DNA of 18,203 nt, taken from Candidatus Ratteibacteria bacterium. Its GTDB lineage: Bacteria; CAIJMQ01. Made by a program: the position numbers and the translations under genes. The notes beneath the pieces are model-generated. The model searched no databases. It was not told the origin of the DNA and saw nothing but the letters and a program-made list of their open reading frames with translations. Below, one piece after another: positions 1 to 7,846 of the stretch. Position 1 is the stretch's first letter. Each line of letters opens with the position of its first letter. The DNA lies in the NCBI GenBank assembly GCA_028715665.1, contig JAQURI010000013.1:1-18203 (forward strand), given 5' to 3'.

Positions 1-432
1 ACCAGGACCCCATTCAGAATTATCCATAGGACATACTCCCGCAGGTGTTCCCCCGGGCCCGGCATACATATTCGGATAGCCATTATTATCATAATACCCT
101 GCCATCATCGCAGCAGAAGTAGCCGAACAACCGTAAGACCAGTTAAAAGCAGGCACATTCGTAAGGCTATTAGTTCCGGCAATATGGGGTTCGGGAAGTG
201 TTGTTACAGCCGCTCTAAAATCTTTGGGAGGCCGGCCTGGTACGATAATCTTGTATATCAGTTTCCCGCCCGCCCAGAATCTTTCTATTAAATACGGATT
301 TTCTGAGGGGTCGGACTGGGCAAATGCGGTGTGGAATATAGAAAGAGTAAAAGAAAAGAAAATAAGGAGCGCCACGAATAAACGCAATTTATTCTTATAA
401 TGAAAACGGATTTTTTTAAACATAGCTTCCAT
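1..432 (-). CDS. Secreted C39-like cysteine peptidase, N-terminal part (runs off the window)
   Basis: This is a partial gene entering the window edge, so only the first 144 codons are visible. It begins MEAMFKKIRF at 432; an in-frame TAG lies a few codons upstream, and ATG 423 is an alternative start. A signal peptide follows: a basic stretch, a hydrophobic core of about 18 residues, and an AFA/QS-type cleavage site. Near residue 100 comes the segment FNWSYGCSATSAAMMAGYYD, where a Cys in a W-x-Y-G-C-S/T context is the expected nucleophile of papain-fold C39-like domains; the catalytic His would lie outside the window. It starts 48 bp after the C25 peptidase stop, so it is probably the third gene of the exoprotease operon. 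Function beyond 'C39-like' is inference because the domain is incomplete. Confidence 0.6.
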   Translation of the reverse strand, partial: MEAMFKKIRFHYKNKLRLFVALLIFFSFTLSIFHTAFAQSDPSENPYLIERFWAGGKLIYKIIVPGRPPKDFRAAVTTLPEPHIAGTNSLTNVPAFNWSYGCSATSAAMMAGYYDNNGYPNMYAGPGGTPAGVCPMDNSEWGPG

Positions 433-479
433 GTTTTTCTGAAAAGAAATTACTCTACCCTAATCGCTATCGCAACTTC

Positions 480-3400
480 TTACTTCTCGATTAATTCTTC
501 ACAAAGGTGCACTAAAGGTTTAAGCCCTGTTCTCACGAATTTTTTAAGCGCCGGACGCTGGGAAATATACTCCGCAACATACGGCGAAAACCTGTAATAG
601 TTGGTCACGAAGAACCTGCCCAAAGAGTTTGTCATAAGATATTCGTCTCTGAAGTGCGAAAGCGCTTTAACTTCAACCGACATGGGAGTGCCGTAACAGG
701 CAGTCGCTATGAAACAGCCGTCAAGCGAGTCAGCGCCGCCGCCGCCGCCGCCATCGCCGTCACCATCACCGTCACCGTCTTCTTCGTCTTCTTCTCCCGC
801 GCCGGTCCTTGTCGGGTCATCAAGCCAAGCAATAACCGCGGTCATAACTTGGTTTCTATCCAACTGTTCGGCAATGGCTTCAAAACCCCAAGGCAAAAAT
901 ATATGCGCACCGCGTCCCCGATAATAAGCCGTGCCAGCTGTCCCAAAGAAGGGGGCAATTCCTATGTCTTCCGGCGCGCCCGAAAGACTCGTATATTCAA
1001 ACACTCTCGAGACAACGGGAGTGTCCACATTGGGTTCGGCATCAACAAAAATAAATTGGTTCTCCGCTCCGTCCGCTCCGGCAATGTTAAATGTATAATC
1101 ATCAATAATCACAGGATTTTGCGATACTGACTTAAGTTGTGGATGATATCCGCGAGCAACCGCAGAATAAAGGTCGGTAATACGGAGAGAAGTGGTCAGA
1201 AATGCGTTCTGTATGCCTGCACCGTCGCTTCTGCGTTCACAAAACCTATCTTCTGCATGGGGTTCCGTAAGACCGGAACAGCCTAAATCCGAAAGGATAC
1301 CCTGACCGGAAAGAAATAATCTGCCTTCATCGTTCAAATAATTCGTTAAGCGCGTCTGTTCATGGGAAGTGAGGGTTTCTATATTCCATATTGATACCCC
1401 TTCGGTACGATGAAGAAAATCGTTTGGTCTCCAATATCCCGATGGGTCGCCCGTCAGCCAAATGACTTTATCATAATCGTTAAGTAAACCTGTATAAACT
1501 TCACCGTGCATCAATGCATTTCCCATATCTGTTCCGGACCAATTGTCGCCTGTATGATTCGGAGGAGTAATTCCATTGAATAAATTATCATCATAATCCA
1601 CATGCCAGATATCATACGATTCGCCTAAATCTTCAAGCGATTTTAGATACCAGTCCTCATAACCGTCGGTATGTACACTTAGAACAGAACCACCGTTAGC
1701 AAACATATATCTTTGTGTAACAATTGGATAGCCGCAATCATCATCCACCACCAAAATATTACTGGTAGTCGGAACAAACTCATTTACTTCCTGAACATAA
1801 ATCCAATGTTCTTTTTCAAACCAACTTCCCCAGCTTCCACTGCCGGGAGTAGTCCCGTCCCATCCGGGTTGCTCGACTCTCACAAAATAATAACCGGGGA
1901 CAGCATTAGGCGTATTGAAGGTATAGGGGGTATGCACAGTGCCGTCATCAACAGTTTCCTCCCAAGTATCTCTTCTTACATCCACCCTTGTTATTTTTAC
2001 CCGCGGAACCGCTCGAACAGGGTCAGCTCCGTCCCTTGTCGTTATATTAACCGTCGTGCTTGCCGAACCGCCATCCGGTATCTCGTCAACACCTATATCG
2101 TGGGATTCATATTGGGGTGTTTGGCTCCTTAAACTGCTAAGAGCCAAAGTCGGCGCGGAAGTTGCCGTATCTATCGGGTCGACTGCAGGATACGGGACAG
2201 GCAGGCATGGGTCACCCAACAGAGTATATTCCCAAACTGTTTTATGCGTAAACCAATAAAGGTTGTCGTTGAGTACATAATCAATATTACTCGCTATAAA
2301 CCGATTTATGGGTCCTCCTCCGCTTGCGATTATATCAGGAGTACCCGCAAATATATCGCCTAAATATTTCGGCGCAGCATGGAAACTTTCCATAGTGTAA
2401 CTCAATAATTCATCCATGTTGAACAACCTGTCCTGGTAAACAATGCCGTTATCAAAAAAAGGTATAATGCCAGTATAAGCAATATGATCCGCACCGATAA
2501 ATGCAATGGCACCTCCCGTAGTGCCGATTCCGATGGTCTCAACCGCAGCTTCTCCAAAGGAAGGATATGCAGAATAAGGAGGACCTGATGCTCCATAAGT
2601 TACAAAATCAAAACAAGCATGTCCAGCAGTATTGGAAACCATTATGGGTATACGGTTATCAGTTGATGTATAAGTAGCTAACAAATTGGCACTGGTTATA
2701 TTTGTATCATCCAATAATAAACTATCTATATAGTGGATATTGTTTGTGATATCATGTCCCCCAAGAAGAAACAACAATCCGCAATCAGTATCATTAAGAT
2801 AGGGACCAACTGAAACTGTATCAAAATCATTAAACATGTCAGCATCAAGCGTAGTAGTGTGTCTAAGCTTAGTAATTTCATTTCCTTCAAAATAGCCCTG
2901 ATTCGTAATTTCTGCAAGGACAAATTCGTCCCAGAAACTAAATAAAGTAGGATGAGAATCACCGCCCGCAGTCACGACTTTTCTATACCAGTGGTCCCAA
3001 GCGCTGGAATCGGCTTTGATTGCGGCATCATAAGCCGCACATTTATTATATATATCCGTAGCTTCCTGATATAAGGCAGTATCGTGTATTTCGTATCCGT
3101 CGCCGGGAATAATAGCCAATGGGTCTGAAGCATCCTCCACCTCCACGCCGTCAGCATCGGGATTACCCAATACCCTAAGACAAGAGTCATTATTATCCAA
3201 AATCAGGTAAGTGGCTCCGACCGGAGCAAGTTTTCCGGCATCAGGAGGATTTCCGTCGGAGACTATCCATAATTCATAACCCTGCCATTGGCTGCCAGTC
3301 CAGGTTTTCGTGCTGTCACAAACATCACATTCTTCAAGACTCCCGGTAGGAAAACCGAAGGTATTAATTCTTTCCTCTTCCTCGATTATAGTAACTTCCG

Positions 3401-4178
3401 TAATTGTTCCGTTATCGGAATCAGCGCGAAGATTGTGAATCGGAAGCCGTCCGACTATCAAGTTGGGTGTCCAGTCAACTCCATCGTAATAATCGGGCGA
3501 GGAATAGAAAAAATCCGTAGGGAAAACACTTCCATCGCCAATCTCGTCACCGTAAGTCTCAGGGTCTATATAAATATACCAACTTTCCGGTACGCCGTTA
3601 AAAGTTACGCTTGCAGGGCCTGCGGCTCCTGTTTCTCCCAATAGAAGAAGATAGTGGAATTTGGGAAGCTTACTACCTTGATACCCCTCATCAGGAAGAT
3701 ACCAATCACCTATAGGTACAAGTGTACCAGTTGAATCTCTAAGGACATCAAAAGCAAATTCATATGCCCTTCGATTGCTATCCCCGATAATATCGTCTTC
3801 CTGTCCTGCCTGTCGAAATTGCAAGATTCCTCTCAAGAATTTAATAATACGACGCGATATCTCGTTTTCATAATCTTCCCCTATCTCGTCTACTCCGGGA
3901 GTGGCAACATCCGGCGCCGCCGAAAGAGTAGGTTCCTCCACGTCATCAGGCTGTTGGTCGTATCTGGCAAATATATCTTCCACTCTGGCATATACACCAT
4001 TAATAGTCCAAGCACTCCCGTCACCGTGAAGCACAAGAAACTGTTGGGCTATTGTCTCGTATTTGGATGGAGTAATGATTATGAGTTCGTAATCCGCCGC
4101 TCTAACGGCAGTACAAAGGGAAAATAAAATGAGCAAACTTAAGAAGATTTTAATTGTAAAAGAATTATATTTTTTCAT
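480..4178 (-). CDS. Secreted C25 (gingipain-like) cysteine peptidase with CFI-box C-terminal domain
   Basis: This is a 1232-residue exported cysteine endopeptidase. ATG 4178 is chosen because it is followed by a clean signal peptide (KKYNSF, then a hydrophobic core, ending AVRA/AD); an upstream TTG at 4211 would add 11 residues overlapping the previous gene. The catalytic domain spans roughly residues 28-680. Its His is in FLLGGHD (about residue 475) and its Cys in SNTAGHACFDF (about 522), matching the GH...AC pair of family C25. A beta-rich Ig-like stretch follows (about 690-800). Next is a second alpha/beta domain (about 810-1120), beginning ILVVDDDCGYP and containing YDKVIWLTGDP and LFLSGQG, typical of glutamine-amidotransferase-like domains appended to exoproteases. 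After an Asp/Gly linker comes a CFI-box C-terminal domain (CFIATACYGTP, then G-RFFVTNYYRFSPYVAEYI). It lacks the usual C25 propeptide, which is the preceding gene. T2SS export is inferred from proximity. Confidence 0.88.
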   Translation of the reverse strand: MKKYNSFTIKIFLSLLILFSLCTAVRAADYELIIITPSKYETIAQQFLVLHGDGSAWTINGVYARVEDIFARYDQQPDDVEEPTLSAAPDVATPGVDEIGEDYENEISRRIIKFLRGILQFRQAGQEDDIIGDSNRRAYEFAFDVLRDSTGTLVPIGDWYLPDEGYQGSKLPKFHYLLLLGETGAAGPASVTFNGVPESWYIYIDPETYGDEIGDGSVFPTDFFYSSPDYYDGVDWTPNLIVGRLPIHNLRADSDNGTITEVTIIEEEERINTFGFPTGSLEECDVCDSTKTWTGSQWQGYELWIVSDGNPPDAGKLAPVGATYLILDNNDSCLRVLGNPDADGVEVEDASDPLAIIPGDGYEIHDTALYQEATDIYNKCAAYDAAIKADSSAWDHWYRKVVTAGGDSHPTLFSFWDEFVLAEITNQGYFEGNEITKLRHTTTLDADMFNDFDTVSVGPYLNDTDCGLLFLLGGHDITNNIHYIDSLLLDDTNITSANLLATYTSTDNRIPIMVSNTAGHACFDFVTYGASGPPYSAYPSFGEAAVETIGIGTTGGAIAFIGADHIAYTGIIPFFDNGIVYQDRLFNMDELLSYTMESFHAAPKYLGDIFAGTPDIIASGGGPINRFIASNIDYVLNDNLYWFTHKTVWEYTLLGDPCLPVPYPAVDPIDTATSAPTLALSSLRSQTPQYESHDIGVDEIPDGGSASTTVNITTRDGADPVRAVPRVKITRVDVRRDTWEETVDDGTVHTPYTFNTPNAVPGYYFVRVEQPGWDGTTPGSGSWGSWFEKEHWIYVQEVNEFVPTTSNILVVDDDCGYPIVTQRYMFANGGSVLSVHTDGYEDWYLKSLEDLGESYDIWHVDYDDNLFNGITPPNHTGDNWSGTDMGNALMHGEVYTGLLNDYDKVIWLTGDPSGYWRPNDFLHRTEGVSIWNIETLTSHEQTRLTNYLNDEGRLFLSGQGILSDLGCSGLTEPHAEDRFCERRSDGAGIQNAFLTTSLRITDLYSAVARGYHPQLKSVSQNPVIIDDYTFNIAGADGAENQFIFVDAEPNVDTPVVSRVFEYTSLSGAPEDIGIAPFFGTAGTAYYRGRGAHIFLPWGFEAIAEQLDRNQVMTAVIAWLDDPTRTGAGEEDEEDGDGDGDGDGGGGGGADSLDGCFIATACYGTPMSVEVKALSHFRDEYLMTNSLGRFFVTNYYRFSPYVAEYISQRPALKKFVRTGLKPLVHLCEELIEK

Positions 4179-4182
4179 TATT

Positions 4183-4938
4183 TTATTCTGTTTTTTGGTT
4201 GCTGTCCGCAACTTGATAGTTTACGGTTATATCCGCGTCAGTAATTAGTATTGCGCGTCCCGATTTGGGAATATATTGCATCGGGAAAAACTTAATAAAT
4301 ACAAGTTGGGTATTGTTACTTTTGCCCGTGCCGTAGAAAACCAAATTGCCCGGCAGGAAAGTATCCGAATCACAGGTTTTGCATTTGGTATAGCCTTTGG
4401 TCTCGCTTACAGTTTGTGCTTTTTGTATGTCGAGAGGACCTTTAGTTTCTTCGCCGTCTTTCTTTACAGTCCCATTCGCACCAGCACTACCGACAGGCAT
4501 AGGCATCGGGACTATTTCCAGTTTATTAAGGATCGGCCTGTAAGAAATGCCGCTGACATTCACTCCAGAAACTTTGCTGTTTAGCGGCAAACTTATCACA
4601 AACGATTTAAAGGGAAGCTGCGGTTCGCCCGGACTCCCTGAGGGTTTCAACCCATCTATTTTCACATAATCTTTGCCTCTGACAGTCTTAAGCGAAGTTT
4701 GAGCTGTTTCCAAACTGAAATGAATCGTTTCTGTTTTTCCCGAACCGTCTGCTGTCGCCTTAAGTAAACCGCCCCCTTGGGTCTTAGAAGCAAGGATACC
4801 CGTGCCTTCGAGGCTTGATACTATCGGACCAAAGAACAGTTCTTTTTTAGGGGCGCTGTCGGCTAAAATATTATGACTGCACACGGCTGAGAAAACACAA
4901 ACAGCGCAGATCAATAAAAATAATTTTCTTTCTCTCAC
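4183..4938 (-). CDS. Stand-alone C25 peptidase propeptide with its own signal peptide
   Basis: This 251-residue protein matches the propeptide that normally forms the N-terminus of gingipain-type peptidases. Evidence is the segment KIDGLKPSGSPGEPQLPFKS followed by FVISLPLNSKVSGVNVSG (a G-x-P-x-LP-x-K ... lP-x-x-x-x-V pattern) and a C-terminal strand ending DADITVNYQ. It has a signal peptide (RERKLFLLICAVCVFSAVC..ILA/DS). The start is GTG 4938, with GGAG nine bases upstream. In ordinary C25 proteins the catalytic domain follows directly. Here the reading frame stops 4 bp before the ATG of a separately exported catalytic protein, so the split falls at the domain boundary. By analogy it may inhibit or chaperone the peptidase in trans in the periplasm; that is inference. 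A Cys pair (KCKTCDS) near residue 185 could form a disulfide or bind a metal. Confidence 0.72.
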   Translation of the reverse strand: MRERKLFLLICAVCVFSAVCSHNILADSAPKKELFFGPIVSSLEGTGILASKTQGGGLLKATADGSGKTETIHFSLETAQTSLKTVRGKDYVKIDGLKPSGSPGEPQLPFKSFVISLPLNSKVSGVNVSGISYRPILNKLEIVPMPMPVGSAGANGTVKKDGEETKGPLDIQKAQTVSETKGYTKCKTCDSDTFLPGNLVFYGTGKSNNTQLVFIKFFPMQYIPKSGRAILITDADITVNYQVADSNQKTE

Positions 4939-4984
4939 TTATGAGTTCTCCGTTTTTATATAAACTGTATCCACAAGATTGGAA

Positions 4985-5013
4985 ATTATAAAACTAACAT
5001 ATTTATTTGTCAA
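4985..5013 (-). promoter_or_regulatory. Sigma-70-type promoter of the exoprotease operon
   Basis: Read on the minus strand, TTGACA (5013-5008) and TATAAT (4990-4985) are separated by exactly 17 bp; both hexamers are perfect consensus. Transcription would start near 4978 and leave a leader of about 40 nt before the GTG of the propeptide gene, including its GGAG ribosome-binding site. It separates the protease operon from the T2SS and four-helix-bundle genes upstream. Confidence 0.8.
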
Positions 5014-5080
5014 CAATAGCAAAAATATGCATTACGCAATATTAAAGCAATTTACATGCCAATTAACCTTCGCTACGCTC

Positions 5081-5435
5081 AGACAGATAACAGAAGTCAG
5101 AGAACAGAGGGCAGATAATAAAAGACTTTTTCCATCCGTTATCTTCTGTCCCTTGTGTTCTGTGAACCTCACATCTGCGAGTTATAGGTTACACTCAGAA
5201 AATCAGGTGTCAGAGAACAGAAAATAGATCCAGTAGATAATTTTTTATATTTTCTATCCTATGTCATCCGTTGACTGTTTTCTGTATTCTTCCTGCTGTT
5301 ATCTTCCCCTCACAATTATGCGATATTAGTTACACTTTTCATAAGATGACAGATGTCAGAATACAGAAGTCAGAAGACAGATCACAGACATAAGATTTTT
5401 CTGTCCTCTGTCGTCCGTCATCTGGTATCTGTTTT
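5081..5435. repeat. Three hairpin units with arms of degenerate 7-bp repeats
   Basis: This is mostly non-coding. Three consecutive imperfect inverted repeats occur: arms 5081-5117/5131-5164, 5203-5239/5254-5306 and 5345-5390/5401-5435, each with a short AT-rich loop. The arms are phased heptamers of the type NNCAGAN on the left (for example GACAGAT, GTCAGAA, TACAGAA, GTCAGAA, GACAGAT, CACAGAC from 5348 to 5389) and CTGTCNT on the right. Linkers between units are also related: CCTCACA, then TGCGA, then TTACACT, at about 5167-5195 and 5308-5336. The last right arm contains the 3' end of the four-helix-bundle gene. Together with the promoter this accounts for the stretch between 4939 and 5417. 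Confidence 0.75.
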
Positions 5436-5774
5436 ATACGTTCCCCATTTACGCATCAAAGTATATGTCATCGCATTAACTTCATCATACTTGCTATCCG
5501 ACTTTACGTGTTCTTCCTTAGAGATATATTTACAATCCAGTGAAAAGTCTAACCACCCTCTTGTTTCTCCACTAGAACCCAATGCGTCATTCAAATGTCT
5601 AATAAATACTTGGTCGTATTTCTTCTTTGCGAATCCTTCTCTTATATTTATAGCTACTGAACGAGAAGACCTTCTGATTTGGTCGGTAAGTGAATATGTT
5701 TCTTCTTTAGGGAATTTCTTGGTTATTTCAAATATCTCCATAGCTAAAGTATACGCTTTTTGATACACGTTCAA
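5418..5774 (-). CDS. Four-helix-bundle protein (23S rRNA intervening-sequence / Avd-like family)
   Basis: This is a 118-residue helical protein of the family first found as ORFs in 23S rRNA intervening sequences and related to the Avd accessory proteins of diversity-generating retroelements. Diagnostic segments are VYQKAYTLAMEIFEITKKFP, EETYSLTDQIRRSSRSVAIN, IREGFAKK and ALGSSGETRGWLDF. No enzymatic role is known for the family; RNA or protein scaffolding is usually supposed. The listed start is TTG 5774. GTG 5768 is an alternative, and the in-frame codons just upstream read V-K-D-L-N-V-Y, suggesting that an ancestral ATG became GTT at 5783. The last codons (TDTR-stop) are encoded by the adjacent 7-bp repeat arm, and another heptamer array lies immediately upstream, so the gene sits inside repeat DNA. 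It is probably an accessory or mobile passenger, not part of the T2SS. Confidence 0.78.
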   Translation of the reverse strand: MNVYQKAYTLAMEIFEITKKFPKEETYSLTDQIRRSSRSVAINIREGFAKKKYDQVFIRHLNDALGSSGETRGWLDFSLDCKYISKEEHVKSDSKYDEVNAMTYTLMRKWGTYKTDTR

Positions 5775-5797
5775 ATCCTTAACACCCTTAATCCCGA

Positions 5798-5839
5798 CTG
5801 TCCTCTGTCTTCCGTCCTCTGTCTTCTGTCCTCTGTCTT
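5798..5839. repeat. Six tandem CTGTCYT heptamers
   Basis: Read on the plus strand, six 7-bp units (CTGTCCT, CTGTCTT, CCGTCCT, CTGTCTT, CTGTCCT, CTGTCTT) run without interruption and abut the gspM stop codon. They match the right-arm heptamers of the hairpins at 5081-5435 and are inverted relative to the left arm at 5348-5389. The four-helix-bundle gene therefore lies between oppositely oriented heptamer arrays. Confidence 0.85.
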
Positions 5840-6359
5840 ATTTTTTCTCCAATCTGGAAGCCGTAAAAGTCGCTTCCAAAGACAGTCTGTCTTTGGCGGA
5901 AGTTATCTGAATATCTTTTATGTTTAAATTGTAAGGCGGATTTTCAAGGGTATATAAGTAACTCACAAGGTTTTGCAGCGTGAGATTTTTCATTTTTACT
6001 TCCACGCTTGCTTCCTGAAGGTTTTCCTTATTCGCGGAAGAATCCGGCCGAACAGGCGCAGGCGAAGTTATGGGCTTTATAGAAGAAATACTTTCCGTTA
6101 GGCCCCTTGCTTTAGCGATCCTTTCCACCAAAGAAAAGATGCTTTCGTTTTCCTGCCCTGACGATGCGGGAACATATTCTCTTTTTGCGACGAGATATTC
6201 GTCCTTCAGCGTCTGCATTTCTTTGACTTCCTGTTCTTTTTGAGGGAGGGTTTCTTTCAAAATGCTTATGCGGTGCAAGGTAGGAAACACAAAAAGCAAT
6301 AAATACAGGAGAATAAAGGCAATGCCATATCCCGTAAAAAGCATAAGTTTCTTATTCAT
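5838..6359 (-). CDS. gspM: T2SS assembly-platform protein GspM / PilO-like
   Basis: This 173-residue bitopic inner-membrane protein has a short cytoplasmic N-terminus (NKKLMLF), one transmembrane helix at about residues 8-27, a coiled coil at about 30-62 (LKETLPQKEQEVKEMQTLKDEYL), a Pro/Ser-rich linker, and a C-terminal ferredoxin-like domain (SVEVKMKNLTLQNLVSYLYTLEN). This is the plan of GspM and PilO, which pair with GspL and PilN in the T2SS or pilus platform. The start is ATG 6359, 12 bp after the gspL stop, with a GAGAG ribosome-binding site. It is the last T2SS gene of the cluster, and its stop codon touches the heptamer array. The assignment rests on topology and gene position because sequence conservation is low in this family. 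Confidence 0.75.
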   Translation of the reverse strand: MNKKLMLFTGYGIAFILLYLLLFVFPTLHRISILKETLPQKEQEVKEMQTLKDEYLVAKREYVPASSGQENESIFSLVERIAKARGLTESISSIKPITSPAPVRPDSSANKENLQEASVEVKMKNLTLQNLVSYLYTLENPPYNLNIKDIQITSAKDRLSLEATFTASRLEKK

Positions 6360-6371
6360 TTTTTTATTCTC

Positions 6372-7838
6372 TCACTTATTTAAACTCGGCGTAATTTTCA
6401 ATCTGAATGTTACGCCCTTATCGGTCGTCTGCGCAGATTCGATATCGACCTTGGAAAATAGCGGCGAATTTTCCAAAGCTACTTTTATTTTATCTATATC
6501 GCCGTATGATGAAGCGCTTCCTGAAATCGTTACGCCGTCTTCCTTCGCCCTGAAGGAATCCAATTCTATCCGCAAATCCCTGCCTAAATTTTGAGAAATT
6601 TCTCTTAATGCTTCCAATGGACTTAAGGAAATAATGTCCGTTAAAGAAGAATTTTCTTTCAGGCTTTTAACCATGGCTCTCATCTGAAGAAGCGGGGTCC
6701 TTTTATCCGAAGCATCGGGGAAAGTTTCCGTAAAAATTTCTTCTATTTGCGAATCCAAAACAGCGAATTTGCGCTCGTATATGTTTCTTTCAAACTGGAG
6801 CCGGAAACTAACCGCAAGCAAAATAAAAACAGCGAGAAAGATACTTATCTTTATGCCTCTTTTTTCTTTTTCCTGCAAAACGGGGGGGTAAAAATTCAAA
6901 ACCGAATTTGGCGCCAAACCCGCATAAAGAATTTCCGGAACAGAAACCGAAGATTTAGGGGCAGGCGATTGCTTGGAAGAATCGGAAGCCCAATTTACCG
7001 ACACCAATTCATTGAGTTCTATTGTTTTTGCCGCAATATTGAAATTCTCGCCAAGCCAGCCGCGGATTTCGGGCTTGTCCGCCTTCTCTTCAGTGGCGGA
7101 CCCACCCTCTTGTTTTTTTTCGGCGGGCAATCCCGACACATAAATTTGGGAAATTTTATTTTCCGGAACTTGCGACATTTTAGAAAGAAGGACCGTGCTT
7201 ATTTCTCTTTTTAATTCATCCTTTTCTGCCGCAAGGTCGCCCCTGCCAAAAGGCATTTGCCTTAAATCCGCAAGTTTTCCGCCTTTAAGCGCCGAGAAAA
7301 CATACGTGGCGTCGTCTGCGACATATAACCATAACACGTTCTCTTTTATCTTGACTCGGGAAACCAAGAATTCGAAAATAGAAAGCGGCTCAAGATAAAT
7401 TTCATCGCAAACCATGCCGGAAGAATTCATAAGTTCCAACTGTTCGTTTAAAAGCATTTCGGGGACAATGAATGAGACGGCTTCGATCCCGCCTGCTCCT
7501 TTTGTCAAAACCGGCTGAAAAAATATTTTCGCGGATTCTACGGGAATAGGGATATGCGGTTCTATGGCAAAGCGTATGCTCTTTTTTACCTGCGATATCC
7601 TTCTATAAGGGAACGCAAGCTTTCTCAAATAAATAGACGATAAGGGCAGCAGACAAATTGTTTTAGAAACCGTTGCTTTATTACTTGAAATAAATTCCTT
7701 GATGATATCCGAACCGCTCGCTTCGGACGAGATTTCTCTTTGCCGATAATCGTCTATAAAAACCTCATTGTCCTTTATATGAAACAATAATAGTTTTAAC
7801 TTGTCCCTGTCTTTTTCAAAAACAAAAATTTGTCTCAT
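6372..7838 (-). CDS. gspL: T2SS assembly-platform protein GspL (PilM/PilN-like)
   Basis: This 488-residue protein begins at ATG 7838 (RQIFVFEKDRDKL), 8 bp after the gspK stop. A TTG at 7862 would overlap gspK and is less likely. Residues 1 to about 310 form the cytoplasmic actin-like domain, recognisable by LLPLSSIYLRKLAFPYRRIS, IRFAIEPHIPIPVE (the E-P-x-x-P-x-P signature of PilM/GspL) and the YLEPLS segment. A transmembrane helix follows at about 330-347 (ISIFLAVFILLAVSF), then a periplasmic ferredoxin-like domain with GVTISGSASSYGDIDKIKVALENS near the C-terminus. In the T2SS, GspL links the ATPase GspE to GspM and the pseudopilins; gspE is not in this window. The insert around residues 235-300 is Lys/Glu/Ser-rich and probably disordered. 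Confidence 0.85.
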   Translation of the reverse strand: MRQIFVFEKDRDKLKLLLFHIKDNEVFIDDYRQREISSEASGSDIIKEFISSNKATVSKTICLLPLSSIYLRKLAFPYRRISQVKKSIRFAIEPHIPIPVESAKIFFQPVLTKGAGGIEAVSFIVPEMLLNEQLELMNSSGMVCDEIYLEPLSIFEFLVSRVKIKENVLWLYVADDATYVFSALKGGKLADLRQMPFGRGDLAAEKDELKREISTVLLSKMSQVPENKISQIYVSGLPAEKKQEGGSATEEKADKPEIRGWLGENFNIAAKTIELNELVSVNWASDSSKQSPAPKSSVSVPEILYAGLAPNSVLNFYPPVLQEKEKRGIKISIFLAVFILLAVSFRLQFERNIYERKFAVLDSQIEEIFTETFPDASDKRTPLLQMRAMVKSLKENSSLTDIISLSPLEALREISQNLGRDLRIELDSFRAKEDGVTISGSASSYGDIDKIKVALENSPLFSKVDIESAQTTDKGVTFRLKITPSLNK

Positions 7839-7846
7839 TTTATATT

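Noticed and set aside
654..1130. Plus-strand open frames opposite the C-terminal part of the C25 peptidase gene
   Set aside because: They are shadows of the coding strand; the Ala/Pro/Ser runs mirror the Asp/Gly linker.
4179..4211. The C25 gene split as a sequencing frameshift
   Set aside because: The catalytic protein begins with its own clean signal peptide right after the join, so fusing the frames would bury an export signal inside the protein.
5081..5435. Possible CRISPR array
   Set aside because: The units are 7-bp degenerate repeats in inverted arms with no unique spacers of constant length and no cas genes.
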